From contig DATIKU010000061.1 of assembly GCA_035477215.1 (NCBI GenBank), forward strand, positions 62,001-126,000: 64,000 nucleotides of DNA, given 5' to 3'. How positions within the stretch are numbered: the stretch's first letter is position 1; each line of letters opens with the position of its first letter. This DNA is from Spirochaetota bacterium. GTDB lineage: Bacteria > Spirochaetota > UBA4802 > UBA5368. The translations under genes and the position numbers were made by a program. Positions 52,244 to 61,672 of the stretch are shown here, piece after piece. The notes under the pieces were generated by a model. The model was not told the origin of the DNA. It made no database searches and worked only from the letters and a program-made list of their open reading frames with translations.

Positions 52244-53173
52244 TCATCGCCGGCGGTTGTTCTTCACGAAGAGTTCGGCGAGAAGCCCGAAGAAGAAGGT
52301 CTGCAGGCCGAAGAGCGCAAGTCCCAGCACCGCGTTGACGTGCACCACCGGTTTGGGAATGAGCCCGTTAAAAAACATGACGAGCTCGACGGCGAAAATG
52401 AGAAAAGCCCCGAAGAGAAAGAAAAAACCCGCGGTGGAGAAAACACGCATGGGCTCCACGCTTATAAGCACCATGAGGATCTGCGCGGCCACCTTGAACG
52501 GATACCTGAGCGAGACGAAGGAGCTACCGGTGATGCGCTTTCTGAAACTCACCGTTACGTGGGCGAAACGCATCCCCTTGTGATAGGAATCCAGAAGGAT
52601 CTGCTGGGTGTAGTTGTAGTCGCCCGGCAGGTTGAAGATCTCGAGATAGTCCCGGTTGATGGCGAATATCCCGGGCTGGCCGTCCTCGAGCGGCCAGCCG
52701 GTGAGAAAGCGCATGAGGCGCGTAAACACGATGTTGCCGATTCGTCTGACGAAGGGCATGCGGTACTCGATGCGCTCGAAGCGGTTGCCGTACACCACGT
52801 CCGCCTCGTCGTCCAGAATGGGGCGTACGAGCTCTATGATGTCGCGCGGATCGTGCTGCAGGTCGGCGTCGAACTTCACCACGATATCGGCCCCGTCGCG
52901 GCGCGCCCCGGCAAGTCCCGTACGGATGGCCGCGCCCAGACCCTGGTTCACCTTGTGGCGGAGAACCCTGTCAACGCCGGCCTTCGCGGCGAGTTCGCCG
53001 GTGCCGTCCTCCGAGCCGTCGTTAACGACGTACAGACGGTAATCGAGCCCCGCTTTCTTCATCGAGGGACTCACGGCCCGAAGCGCCTTTATGGTCTCCC
53101 CGATCCTCTCGGCCTCGTTATACGCGGGGATGACCACCACCAATTTTTTACGGCCCTTGGCATGTTTCCGCAT
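52244..53173 (-). CDS. family 2 glycosyltransferase with C-terminal membrane helices (GtrB/DPM1-like)
   Basis: A 309-residue GT2. The nucleotide-sugar motif is VVIPAYNEAERIG at the N terminus, DGSEDGT, and the metal site KFDADLQHD; the C terminus has two membrane helices. This layout fits enzymes that load a sugar onto polyprenyl phosphate (DPM1/GtrB type), which then feeds GT-C transferases. Genes for two GT-C proteins lie next to it. Start: ATG 53173 with GGAG upstream. Confidence 0.87.
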   Translation of the reverse strand: MRKHAKGRKKLVVVIPAYNEAERIGETIKALRAVSPSMKKAGLDYRLYVVNDGSEDGTGELAAKAGVDRVLRHKVNQGLGAAIRTGLAGARRDGADIVVKFDADLQHDPRDIIELVRPILDDEADVVYGNRFERIEYRMPFVRRIGNIVFTRLMRFLTGWPLEDGQPGIFAINRDYLEIFNLPGDYNYTQQILLDSYHKGMRFAHVTVSFRKRITGSSFVSLRYPFKVAAQILMVLISVEPMRVFSTAGFFFLFGAFLIFAVELVMFFNGLIPKPVVHVNAVLGLALFGLQTFFFGLLAELFVKNNRRR

Positions 53174-53221
53174 GAGCTTTCTTCTCCGTTATCGATAGTG
53201 CCGGAATGGTCCGGGCGCCGC

Positions 53222-54919
53222 CTACGGTATGAAACGATAGACCGCGCTGCGTATCCCGCCCCTTGTCTCGAAGCGCGCGACGGGCCTGAAATGGCGCGCG
53301 AGCGCGGCGTTGTCCCTGATTTCTTTAAAAAGAGCGGCCTTCCTGTCGACCGCATTTTTATCGCCGTGGGCCAGGCGGCGGATGTAGAAGTCGTCCACGA
53401 ACACGTACGCGATCTTTTTCGCGCGGAGCTCGTCGACGAGGGAGGCGGCGTCTGCGCTTTTAAGGCCCGATGAACCGATGTAGCGCCTGCCCTCGAGGCG
53501 CGAGTAATAGTTGGGCACGTTCAGCTCGGCGATGAGCATGGTGTCGGAGGGCCCCGCGTGCTCGTTGAACCACAGCGCGGCCATTTTGAACTCGACGCGC
53601 CGCAGGCTGTAGTGGTCCATGGTCCGCACACCGTAGAAGGTCATGAAGAGCGCGACGGCACCGGCGCACAGCACGAGAAGCAGTTTTGCGTAAAGGGTCC
53701 ATTCAGGATTTTCATGCAGGATGATGACCGCGAAGATCGCAACGAACACGGCCGCGAAGATAAGCGGCCCCCAATGCGCGCCCCGGACCGACATGACGAC
53801 GCCGCCGAGAACAGCGCATCCGGCAATCGCCGCGAGCACCGCCTGCACGCCCGGACGCCCGAACAGACGGCCGGCATTCTTCCTCAGCCACGGGTAGAGC
53901 CCCTCGCACATTCCGTAAAAAAACAAAAGAACGAGCACCCAGAGCACCGGCATCACGTAGCGCTCCTTGGTGTTCTGGTACACCATATGGACAAGCACGT
54001 AACCGCCGAAGAAGATGGCAAGCGGCGCGGATTTCTTCCATTGGCGTATAAAGAGAAGCGCCGCTCCCCAGACGGTCGAGACGAGCACCGCGAGTATCGA
54101 GACGCCCGCGGCGGCGAAGAGCGGAACCCTGAGCACGACGCTGTCGGAAAAATACGCGTGCGTCGCCATCCAGGGAACGTACCCCGAAAGGATGAGAAAA
54201 CAGTCCACGATATAGCGATAGATGTTGGGTCCGCGACTGGCGATTTCCTTGATATAGGGATTGGAATAATCGGCCGCGAGAACGCTCAGAAGCATCCATA
54301 CCGCCACCCCGCTCGCCGCGAGGCCGCCGGCGATCACGGCAAAGACGTAACGCCTGCGCTCGAAAAAGTCGCGAAACATCGCGGCGGGAACGGCAAGGAC
54401 CGAGTCCCATTTGGTGGCGGCCGTAAGGAAGGCCGCTGGGTACGCCAGGGGCGAGCCGTTCAGCGAAAGGAGCACCGCCAGCGCCGACAGGAGCGCGAGC
54501 GTCATCTCGAGCTCGGAATTGATGGCGCCGTAGACCGTATAGGTGTTCATCGCAAGGAAGAGGAGCGCCGCGGACGCCTTCCAACGGGAAAGAAATTTCC
54601 TGTACAGCAGAAAGGCGACGATGAGAAACGGAACGAAGAGCGCCATATTGAGAAGGAGCGCCGATGAATAAATGACGTCCGCCGACTCGAACGGATTGAG
54701 CGCCGTCACCGCCGAGAGGAGGAGCGGATAAACGGGAAGCATCTTGAAGTTCGTTCCGGGAAAGCCGCCCGCCAGATACTCGGCGACGCGCGGCCGGAAA
54801 TTGCCGATGAAGTCCTCGGTGGGCGTCTCGAGGTAATCGAAATAGAACAGGCCGTAGCACAGACCGGCAAGGAGGATGCAGCCGACCAGTATGTTGTATG
54901 GATGGAACGCTTTTTTCAT
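53222..54919 (-). CDS. GT-C membrane glycosyltransferase (family 39-like)
   Basis: A 565-residue protein with about twelve membrane helices. The first external loop has acidic residues (TEDFIGNFRPRVAEYLAGG), as in PMT/ArnT-type GT-C enzymes that use polyprenyl-phosphate sugars, and a soluble C-terminal domain begins near residue 430. It transfers a sugar to a lipid, glycan or protein outside the membrane; the acceptor is unknown. It is 48 bp upstream of the GT2 gene and follows the second GT2. Confidence 0.8.
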   Translation of the reverse strand: MKKAFHPYNILVGCILLAGLCYGLFYFDYLETPTEDFIGNFRPRVAEYLAGGFPGTNFKMLPVYPLLLSAVTALNPFESADVIYSSALLLNMALFVPFLIVAFLLYRKFLSRWKASAALLFLAMNTYTVYGAINSELEMTLALLSALAVLLSLNGSPLAYPAAFLTAATKWDSVLAVPAAMFRDFFERRRYVFAVIAGGLAASGVAVWMLLSVLAADYSNPYIKEIASRGPNIYRYIVDCFLILSGYVPWMATHAYFSDSVVLRVPLFAAAGVSILAVLVSTVWGAALLFIRQWKKSAPLAIFFGGYVLVHMVYQNTKERYVMPVLWVLVLLFFYGMCEGLYPWLRKNAGRLFGRPGVQAVLAAIAGCAVLGGVVMSVRGAHWGPLIFAAVFVAIFAVIILHENPEWTLYAKLLLVLCAGAVALFMTFYGVRTMDHYSLRRVEFKMAALWFNEHAGPSDTMLIAELNVPNYYSRLEGRRYIGSSGLKSADAASLVDELRAKKIAYVFVDDFYIRRLAHGDKNAVDRKAALFKEIRDNAALARHFRPVARFETRGGIRSAVYRFIP

Positions 54920-54972
54920 CGGGTGCTTTTACCGTGGCCGCGGCGCGCGGAGATGCCGGCCTTCGCCGGAGT

Positions 54973-55920
54973 CTACTTCTTCCCGTCGCATTCGATCTTC
55001 CGAAGACGGTACTGCACGTCCTCCATTAGGTTGCGGTTGACGGCCAGCAGGTCGGCGAGAAACGCCACCAGTATCGTCTGAAAGCCGATGCCCATGAGTA
55101 TGGCGACCAGGATGAGGGACTGTATATGCCCCGCCCCGCCCTCGGTGAAGAGGAAGTAGAGGAAGCGCACGCCGACCAGGAAACCCGCGCCGAATATGAT
55201 CAGGCCGATCGTTATGAAGAAATTGAACGGCTTGTAGACCACGAAGATGCGGAAGATCGTGAGTATCGAGCGCTTTACGTACGAGGAGATGCTCTTTACC
55301 AGGCGCGAGGGGCGCAGGTCCTCGTTTACGCGGACCGGCACCGAGGTGATCGCCATGTTCTTCTGGCCGGCCTGAATGATCGTCTCGAGCGTATAGGTGT
55401 AATTGTTAAAGACGTTGAGCCGCATGGCCGCGTCGCGGCTGATTGCGCGAAAGCCCGAGGGCGCGTCGGGGACGTTCGTATGGCTCGCCATGCGCACGAC
55501 GTAACTGCCGAGCTTCTGCAGAAGTTTCTTCACCGGCGAGAAGTGGTCGATCTCCGCGATCGGCCGCGCCCCCACCACGATATCGGCCCGGCCCTCGAGG
55601 ATCGGCCGGACAAGCTCGGGAATGTCCCTGGCGTCGTACTGGTTGTCCGCGTCGGTGTTCACGATCACGTCGGCGCCCAGGCGCAGGCAGGAATCGAGCC
55701 CCAGCATGAAGCCGCGCGCGAGCCCCCGGTTGCGCGTGAACCCGACGATATGGTCCACGCCGCTCTTGCGCGCGATCTCGACGGTTTTATCGGTGCTGCC
55801 GTCATTGATGATGAGCCACTCGACCTTCGAAAAGCCCTTCACCCTGCGCGGCAGCTCCTTGAGCGCCAGGGAGAGCGTCTTTTCCTCGTTATAACATGGT
55901 ATCTGTATGATGAGCTTCAT
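54973..55920 (-). CDS. family 2 glycosyltransferase, polyprenyl-phosphate-sugar synthase type
   Basis: A 315-residue GT2 with IIQIPCYNEEKTL, INDGSTDKT and the DxD site NTDADNQYD; the tail has two membrane helices (INFF...GVRFLYFLF region). It is related to the GT2 at 52244 but clearly distinct, so the cluster has two sugar-loading enzymes. The start codon is at 55920; no strong ribosome-binding site is seen. It sits between two GT-C genes with short spacers. Confidence 0.87.
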   Translation of the reverse strand: MKLIIQIPCYNEEKTLSLALKELPRRVKGFSKVEWLIINDGSTDKTVEIARKSGVDHIVGFTRNRGLARGFMLGLDSCLRLGADVIVNTDADNQYDARDIPELVRPILEGRADIVVGARPIAEIDHFSPVKKLLQKLGSYVVRMASHTNVPDAPSGFRAISRDAAMRLNVFNNYTYTLETIIQAGQKNMAITSVPVRVNEDLRPSRLVKSISSYVKRSILTIFRIFVVYKPFNFFITIGLIIFGAGFLVGVRFLYFLFTEGGAGHIQSLILVAILMGIGFQTILVAFLADLLAVNRNLMEDVQYRLRKIECDGKK

Positions 55921-55985
55921 CGCGAATGCCGGTCCTCTGTCATAATTGTGCCGCCAGTGTCGCCAGTCCGACGGCGCCTGTCAAA

Positions 55986-57737
55986 TCATTTGCGCACGGC
56001 GCCGCGCTCCCCCGCGCGCGCGTAGAGGATATAGTCCGCCGGAGGATTCCCGTCTTTCCGTATCATCCTCCATCCCGGCGGATTTTTAAGAGGAACGAGG
56101 CCGAGCCTCTCGTCGTTACTAACATAGTCGGCCAGGATGTTCCTCGTCGCGCGATAGAACTCCGGCTGCATCAGCATATATTTGATCCGCGGATTGTTTT
56201 CGAAATGGCGAACGAAGCTTTCCATGTCCGCGAAATAGCCCCGACCGGACGCCCTGTCCATCAGCTCGGGATGCAACAGCACCCATGAATAATGGTGCTC
56301 GCCCCGCGTCTGATAGAGGTCCCCATCTCCAAGGTTGTTCTTGAAAAAAGCGGCGAGCTCGTGATAATCGTCTTCGAGGCGGACCGTCTCCGATGGTCGC
56401 GGCACCGCCCGCGCGAGCGGATACGCCACGGTAAAGACGACGAGTGCCGCGGCCATCGCCGCCAGCGCGATCGTTTCGGGTGCGCGGCCTGACGGCGACG
56501 CCATTCCGCGCGCCCTCCATTTTACCAGGGCCGTGGCGCCCTTTGCGATCGTCCACGACGCGAACACGATGAATAAAAGGCTGACCGGCAGAATATAGCG
56601 CCGGTTGGGCGCGATGATACTGTACCACGAGAGCGGAAGGTAAAATCCGAACACGAGCAGGCCCGTAAGAAGCCTCCTCCGCCTGCCGATCGGCGCGCGC
56701 GCGAAGCCGAAAATGCCCGCCGCGAATACCAGAGCCGCGACCATTCCCGCCGCGGTCTTCCGAACGGGCGAATCGGTATCGCGCGTGAACTTGGGCACCT
56801 CGTGGATCGAAAACGAATAGAGCGAATGAATCAGTATCCTGAACTGCCGGGCCGTGCCCTTCGCGAAGCGCGCGACGTGCTCGGAAGCATCCTTGTTGAG
56901 GATGTCCCGGAACGTGCGCTCCTCACTAACCCTGCGTTCCCGGGCATCCATCGCGAGGTACTTCGTATTGTAATTATAAAAAGGGAACTTATACGCGACC
57001 GTGTTCCGCGCAAGGAGCGGCAGCGCCACGACGACGAAGGCGGCAAGGAAAAGCCACAGGTATTTGTTCTTTAACAGCACCCAGAAGCGCAACCGCACGT
57101 CGGCGAGCAAAAACAGGCCGAAACCGAAGATGATGAACATCCCGCTCCCTTTGACGAGGAAACTGAGCGCGATAAAGACGCCCGCAAGCGCCCACAGCCT
57201 GTTGTCGTCGACGCCCTTTACCAGCAGATAAAAAGAAAGCGTGGTGAAGATGATGAGCATCGGCTCGCACGAAACCATGCTTGCCTGGATCATGAAGGTG
57301 TCGTTCGCCACAAGCAGCACACCGGCCGCGATCGCGGCAAGCGGCCCCGCCTCCCGCTTCATCAGATAATAAAAAATGAAAAGAAACACTCCGCCAAGGG
57401 CGAGGTTCAGCGTCTTCACCGCCACGAAATAGTCCGTCGAATGCTCGAAAAAGAGCGAGATGATGAACGGAAAGAGCGGGTGCTGGTTGGCCGGCAGGAA
57501 CGAGCCGGTGAGGAGCGACACCAGGAAGTCCCATGGCCCGCCCTGCGCGCGGACCTCGAGCACGTACCGGAAAAAGGCGCTGGTGTCGGTCTCCCCGATA
57601 TGCGGGTGCAGCCCCATGGCGTACAGACCGGTCATGAGGTAGGCGATCCCCAGCAACACCGGAACGAGCACATCGAGCGCGCGCCTCAACGTACCCTCGG
57701 CGATGTACACGGATTTCCTTTCTACTTGAACGCTCAT
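55986..57737 (-). CDS. GT-C membrane glycosyltransferase (ArnT/PMT-like)
   Basis: A 583-residue polytopic protein. The first loop carries HIGETDTSAFFRYVLEVR with the conserved acidic residue, followed by PANQHPLFPFIISLFF, typical of the PMT_2 domain. About eleven membrane helices precede a C-terminal soluble part (HHYSWVLLHPELMDRA). The ATG at 57737 was preferred over 57776. It is upstream of the GT2 at 54973. Substrate unknown. Confidence 0.82.
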   Translation of the reverse strand: MSVQVERKSVYIAEGTLRRALDVLVPVLLGIAYLMTGLYAMGLHPHIGETDTSAFFRYVLEVRAQGGPWDFLVSLLTGSFLPANQHPLFPFIISLFFEHSTDYFVAVKTLNLALGGVFLFIFYYLMKREAGPLAAIAAGVLLVANDTFMIQASMVSCEPMLIIFTTLSFYLLVKGVDDNRLWALAGVFIALSFLVKGSGMFIIFGFGLFLLADVRLRFWVLLKNKYLWLFLAAFVVVALPLLARNTVAYKFPFYNYNTKYLAMDARERRVSEERTFRDILNKDASEHVARFAKGTARQFRILIHSLYSFSIHEVPKFTRDTDSPVRKTAAGMVAALVFAAGIFGFARAPIGRRRRLLTGLLVFGFYLPLSWYSIIAPNRRYILPVSLLFIVFASWTIAKGATALVKWRARGMASPSGRAPETIALAAMAAALVVFTVAYPLARAVPRPSETVRLEDDYHELAAFFKNNLGDGDLYQTRGEHHYSWVLLHPELMDRASGRGYFADMESFVRHFENNPRIKYMLMQPEFYRATRNILADYVSNDERLGLVPLKNPPGWRMIRKDGNPPADYILYARAGERGAVRK

Positions 57738-57836
57738 CTGTGCAGGAAAAACGATACCGCAGGAAAAATCAACCAAAGATTTCAGATCGGCGATTCTTTA
57801 TTTCAGCGTGTTTATTTCAAATCGGAGTGAAAATAT

Positions 57837-57951
57837 CGTCTTCGCGAGGGGCGCCCCGACATGGCGATCTCAATAGGCAACACGTTAATTCATGGAACTT
57901 TTCATTAAAAGAGATCGCCACGACCCGATAGGGCCGGGCCTCGCAATGACA
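57837..57951. repeat. dispersed palindromic repeat, copy 2
   Basis: Contains CGCGAGGGGCGCC, ATGGCGATCTCAATAGGCAA, CACGTTAATTCATGGAACTT, then the complementary GAGATCGCCACGACCCGATA and CTCGCAATGACA. Very similar to copy 3, slightly decayed at its left end. Non-coding. Confidence 0.82.
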
Positions 57952-58013
57952 GAATATATCGAGGGACACAGCGGTACCACGATAGTATGCGGCAAACTCT
58001 CCCTGTCATCGCG

Positions 58014-58118
58014 AGGAGCGCAGCGACGTGGCGATCTCAACAGGCAACACGTTAATTCATGGAACTTTGTATTAAAAGAGATTGCCACGCCCCGATACGA
58101 CCGGGGCTCGCAATGACA
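58014..58118. repeat. dispersed palindromic repeat, copy 3
   Basis: Begins TGTCATCGCGAGGAGCGCAG and ends GGGGCTCGCAATGACA; the arms GTGGCGATCTC and GAGATTGCCAC pair around AACAGGCAACACGTTAATTC. It is the most complete copy in the window. Confidence 0.85.
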
Positions 58119-58205
58119 TGCTATTCCCATGCAACCAATTAATATGCCATTTGGTTCTGTATCGGGTCGAGAGAAAACCCGGAAAAGAGCTCATTATACT
58201 ATGCT

Positions 58206-59210
58206 TTACTTCCCAATTATCTTCCGCACGGCGTCGACGATGACGGCCGGGTCCTCAAGATGCACGGTGCTCGTCGCCTGGTTCGATTCCACCCAAAGCG
58301 GCGCTATCGAACGCGAGAGCAATCGCCCGTCCTGGGCGTCGCGCAATACCTCGATCTTCCGCGCCTCCACCACCGGCACGCCGAAAAAGAGCATGTGGTC
58401 GAGATACTTTTCGCGCGACGGCCGTATGATGGTAACGGGCACGCGCGCCGGCGCGAACCCCGGTCGCGCCGACGGCGCGGACAAAGCGCGGTACTCGGCC
58501 AGTGCCGTGTCGTAGGTGGCCGGATCCGAGAAGAAGTCCACCATGAAGGGCCGAATCTCCGCCGGCGCGCGAAGGTAGGGCGTGATTTTCAACGCGCGAA
58601 CGATGCCCGCGCCCGCCGCCGCGCGTCCCGCCTTGTACAGCCAGGCCCGGTCGATGAAATTGCGATAGACCGCGGCCTCAAGCTCGGATTTGTATTTCGG
58701 CGTATCGTCCGGGAACGGATCGACGAGCACGAGTCCCCTGACCATGGACGGATGACGCGCGGCGAAACGCAATGCGTAGAGCGCGCCGGCGTCGTGCCCC
58801 ACGATGACCACGGGCCGCTTCGCGCCGACGGAATCGAGAAGCGCGCGAAGCCCGTCGACCGCGGCGTCGGCCGTTCGCGGCCCCTCCGCCTTCGGGCTCG
58901 CTCCGTACCCCGCCCTGTCGTACGCCATGACCGGCGCGAAGCGCGCGATGTCGCGCTGAACGGGAAGCCACTCGAGCGAGGAGGCGCAGAGCCCCGACTC
59001 GAGCACCACCAGCGGCGCGCCCTCGCCCATCCGTACCGCGTGGAAAGCCATGCCGCCCGCATCGAGCATTTCGCCCGGTGATGCGGCCTCGCTGCCCTGC
59101 CCGGCCCGCTTTCCGGAAACATACAGGAAAGCGAACACGCATAGCGTCAGGGCCAGCGCGACCGTCGCGCCGCAGGCGAGAATTATCGTTTTTTTCCCCG
59201 TCGGTTTCAT
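58206..59210 (-). CDS. membrane-anchored alpha/beta hydrolase with Asp nucleophile
   Basis: A 334-residue protein with an N-terminal membrane anchor (residues 8-32), then an alpha/beta-hydrolase fold. The oxyanion-hole region LVVLESGLC, YDRAGYGAS and the nucleophile elbow VGHDAG are visible, followed by the catalytic His in TVHLEDP. The elbow holds Asp instead of Ser, as in haloalkane dehalogenases and epoxide hydrolases, so an esterase call is unsafe. It lies 29 bp after a GT-C gene inside the glycan cluster, so the substrate may be a lipid or glycan component, or it may be a passenger. Signal anchor suggests periplasmic location. Confidence 0.85.
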   Translation of the reverse strand: MKPTGKKTIILACGATVALALTLCVFAFLYVSGKRAGQGSEAASPGEMLDAGGMAFHAVRMGEGAPLVVLESGLCASSLEWLPVQRDIARFAPVMAYDRAGYGASPKAEGPRTADAAVDGLRALLDSVGAKRPVVIVGHDAGALYALRFAARHPSMVRGLVLVDPFPDDTPKYKSELEAAVYRNFIDRAWLYKAGRAAAGAGIVRALKITPYLRAPAEIRPFMVDFFSDPATYDTALAEYRALSAPSARPGFAPARVPVTIIRPSREKYLDHMLFFGVPVVEARKIEVLRDAQDGRLLSRSIAPLWVESNQATSTVHLEDPAVIVDAVRKIIGK

Positions 59211-59239
59211 TCATCAGTTCCAGCAGAATAGAATCGATC

Positions 59240-60910
59240 TCATTCCCGTACGCGGCGGTACACTTCCACGAACTCCGGCGATATGTTCAGCGATGGTATC
59301 TCGCGGAAAAAGCGCAGCCGGAAATCGGCCCGGTGGGCAAGCTCGTACCCGAGCTCCCCGCCGCGGAGCTTCGAGAGAAAACCCGCGAAACCGGACTTCA
59401 TCCTGCGCTCGACCCGCGTCGACAATACCCTGCCGCCGGCCGGGGCTTTTCCTCCTTCCGGCAGGGTAAACGCCGCGACCTCGCGCGAAGTGATCACCAC
59501 GAAATCCGGCTTTCGGCCGGCGATGTCCATCTCGCCGCCGCGCACCTGGTACGAACGGACGCCGGCCGGAAAGCGCGGAAGATAATGCAGCCGGTTGTAA
59601 TATTCCAGCGTTGAGCCCTCCGGCATAGCGGCGCTCATCCAGCGTTCGACGCCGTAACGCACATCGCACAGCAGGGCGGCGTTGACCGAGAGCGTGTTGT
59701 AGAGCGAGTACGCGAGCGAAAGCGCGAGCACACCGGCAAGCGCCGGCCTCCATATCCGCGACCTCGCGGCCGCGGCGGCGCCGATCATTCGGTCCGCGGC
59801 GTATCCCGCGTAGACGGCGAGGAACACGCTCTGCGGAAAGACGAAGCGCACGTTGCTCTGGCGGATGATCTGCACGAAGAAGAGCGAGTACGAGACGAGC
59901 GCGACAAAAAATAGCATTCGAAGAAGCAGCCCCGCGCGGTCCCGCCGGAAATCCTTCACCGCAAGACCAATACCCAGAAGTCCCAGGATAAACGCGGGAA
60001 TGCCCGTCGCGTCGCGCATCATGACGCCGAAGGCGTCGCGCCACAGCGCGAAAATACCGGAGGGCGCGAGTGAATAGCTTATGGAACGCGTACCCCCCTC
60101 GCCGGTGAGGTGATGGAAACGCGCGACGAGGCCGTCGAGGTTCAGAAACACGTTTTCGACCAGCGCGGCCAGAATGACGAACGCCGCGGCGAATATCAGC
60201 AGGTTTTTACGAAACACGACACGCGCGGCGGGAACTCCACTTTCGCGCGTCATGAGCGGATAAACAACAAGATACAGTATAAACGGGAGAACGAAGATCG
60301 CGTATCCCTGGTCCTTGCTGCCGAACGAGAGACAGGCGAAAAGCGCCGTATAGACGTAATCGCGCCTTCGCCCCCCTTTCACCGCCTTGATGAGGAAATA
60401 CAGCCCTCCCATCCCCCAGAATACGTAGGGCACCTCGACCTTCGAGAGGTGCGCGTAGAAATTCAACAGCGCGTTGGTGGAGGCGAACACCGCCGCCCAC
60501 AGGGCCGCGCGCCGGCCGAAGAGCTCGCGCGTCCCGAGATACGTGAACAGTACGATACCGACGCCCATGGCCGCCGACACCAGCCGGTCGATGAGCATGA
60601 GGCCGCTCGCGAAATCGGCCGAGCGCACGTACACCAAAAACTCGTACAGCCTGAAACCGTCGGCCGCCGCGTGCGAGGCCACGGCGTAGACGACCAGCGG
60701 AATGTTCACCAGCGCCAGTATAACCTGGTGCACCAGCGGGTACTTGTTGAAATAGCCGAAGGAGAAGCCCTTGCTTAAGCCTATGAGCGGATGAAACGGG
60801 GCCAGGTCGTCGGACATCCAGCTCTCCACGTGCGGCAGGCCCCAGGTGATACCGACCGTGAAGAGCACGGCGGCAAAGAGGAGGACGGGGATGATCGGCC
60901 TGACCTTCAT
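59240..60910 (-). CDS. GT-C membrane glycosyltransferase (PMT/ArnT-like)
   Basis: A 556-residue protein with about eleven membrane helices. The first loop holds an acidic pair (SWMSDDLAPFHPL) and a later loop NFYAHLSKVEVPYVFW, typical of PMT-type enzymes. It is the third GT-C of the cluster. AGG lies 7 nt before the ATG at 60910. It overlaps in organisation with GtrA (4 bp between stop and start), suggesting that the flipped polyprenyl-phosphate sugar is its donor. Confidence 0.8.
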   Translation of the reverse strand: MKVRPIIPVLLFAAVLFTVGITWGLPHVESWMSDDLAPFHPLIGLSKGFSFGYFNKYPLVHQVILALVNIPLVVYAVASHAAADGFRLYEFLVYVRSADFASGLMLIDRLVSAAMGVGIVLFTYLGTRELFGRRAALWAAVFASTNALLNFYAHLSKVEVPYVFWGMGGLYFLIKAVKGGRRRDYVYTALFACLSFGSKDQGYAIFVLPFILYLVVYPLMTRESGVPAARVVFRKNLLIFAAAFVILAALVENVFLNLDGLVARFHHLTGEGGTRSISYSLAPSGIFALWRDAFGVMMRDATGIPAFILGLLGIGLAVKDFRRDRAGLLLRMLFFVALVSYSLFFVQIIRQSNVRFVFPQSVFLAVYAGYAADRMIGAAAAARSRIWRPALAGVLALSLAYSLYNTLSVNAALLCDVRYGVERWMSAAMPEGSTLEYYNRLHYLPRFPAGVRSYQVRGGEMDIAGRKPDFVVITSREVAAFTLPEGGKAPAGGRVLSTRVERRMKSGFAGFLSKLRGGELGYELAHRADFRLRFFREIPSLNISPEFVEVYRRVRE

Positions 60911-60914
60911 GCGT

Positions 60915-61355
60915 TTACCTGAAGGCTATGTACTTGCTGCCGGTGAAGTTTATGGCAAGGCCTCCCATCGTTCCGAGAAACGCGGCGACGAGATAATGCT
61001 CGTGGAAGAAGGCCGTCCGTTCGAACAGCGACACCGAAATGAGCCAGTTGACCAGGAACCCGAGCGTGCAGATGACGAAGAACAGCAGGTACTGCCGCGT
61101 CGCTTTGCCATTCCGTTTATCACCGAAGGTGAACTTTCTGTTTAGCATGAAATTCGTGGTGAGCGCCACGACGAAACCGATTACGCGGGCGCCGCGAAAC
61201 GGTACGCCCGCGACGTCATAGGCGAGATACACGCACGCAAGGTCGATGCACGTGCCTATGGCGCCGATGACGGAAAAGGTGAAAAACTGGATGATGGTTT
61301 CGCCCGGCTCGATACCGACAAGGCCGAAACCGAACTTCAACAAACGCTGGGGCAT
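60915..61355 (-). CDS. GtrA-family membrane protein
   Basis: A 146-residue protein with four membrane helices and the GtrA family pattern (FFTFSVIGAIGTCIDLACVYLAY with NFMLNRKFTF). GtrA proteins are thought to flip undecaprenyl-phosphate-glucose during O-antigen or teichoic-acid glucosylation. The ATG at 61355 is 6 nt after GGGAG; an upstream in-frame reading to 61475 is unlikely. It is followed at 4 bp by a GT-C gene. Confidence 0.87.
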   Translation of the reverse strand: MPQRLLKFGFGLVGIEPGETIIQFFTFSVIGAIGTCIDLACVYLAYDVAGVPFRGARVIGFVVALTTNFMLNRKFTFGDKRNGKATRQYLLFFVICTLGFLVNWLISVSLFERTAFFHEHYLVAAFLGTMGGLAINFTGSKYIAFR

Positions 61356-61672
61356 AATCATCTCCCGTAGCCCGCGGCTCCCAAGCAAAGGTTTTCCCGC
61401 CGGGCACGCATGTGTCAAGCAGATAAAGCAGAAGAGATGTAGATCTCCGTCTGTTCCAAATCGACTTTGTTTCATAACCCGGGAAGCGCGCCGTTATCCC
61501 CCGGTGCAGGCGGAAGGAGACCAGAATATCTCCGTGTTTCGCAACAAGTCTGTCGATACAATAATCGCCGTTTTAAAGAAATGGCCGAAGATTAATTTTC
61601 CAGGATTATAAAGCCCTGGTTGATTTCAGATAAACAAATTAAGAGTGAGAGGTGACCATGCGGATGTTCGGA
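61356..61672. other. intergenic region, no gene recognised
   Basis: A 317-bp spacer, partly AT-rich (61540-61660), between the GtrA start and the HepT stop. It has a weak CCAGG/CCTGG hairpin near 61600-61618. I see no gene or strong signal. Confidence 0.5.

Larger units (their letters stand above)
57738..58205. other. intergenic region with two palindromic repeats
   Basis: A 468-bp spacer between minus-strand genes (alpha/beta hydrolase, GT-C). It carries repeat copies 2 and 3 in direct orientation, separated by 62 bp. The short frames inside are repeat translations, not genes. The promoter of the GT-C gene should be at 57750-57830. Confidence 0.6.

Noticed and set aside
57885-58130. Short ORFs on both strands over the tandem repeats
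   Set aside because: They are translations of the palindromic repeats; the frame pattern repeats with the repeat unit.
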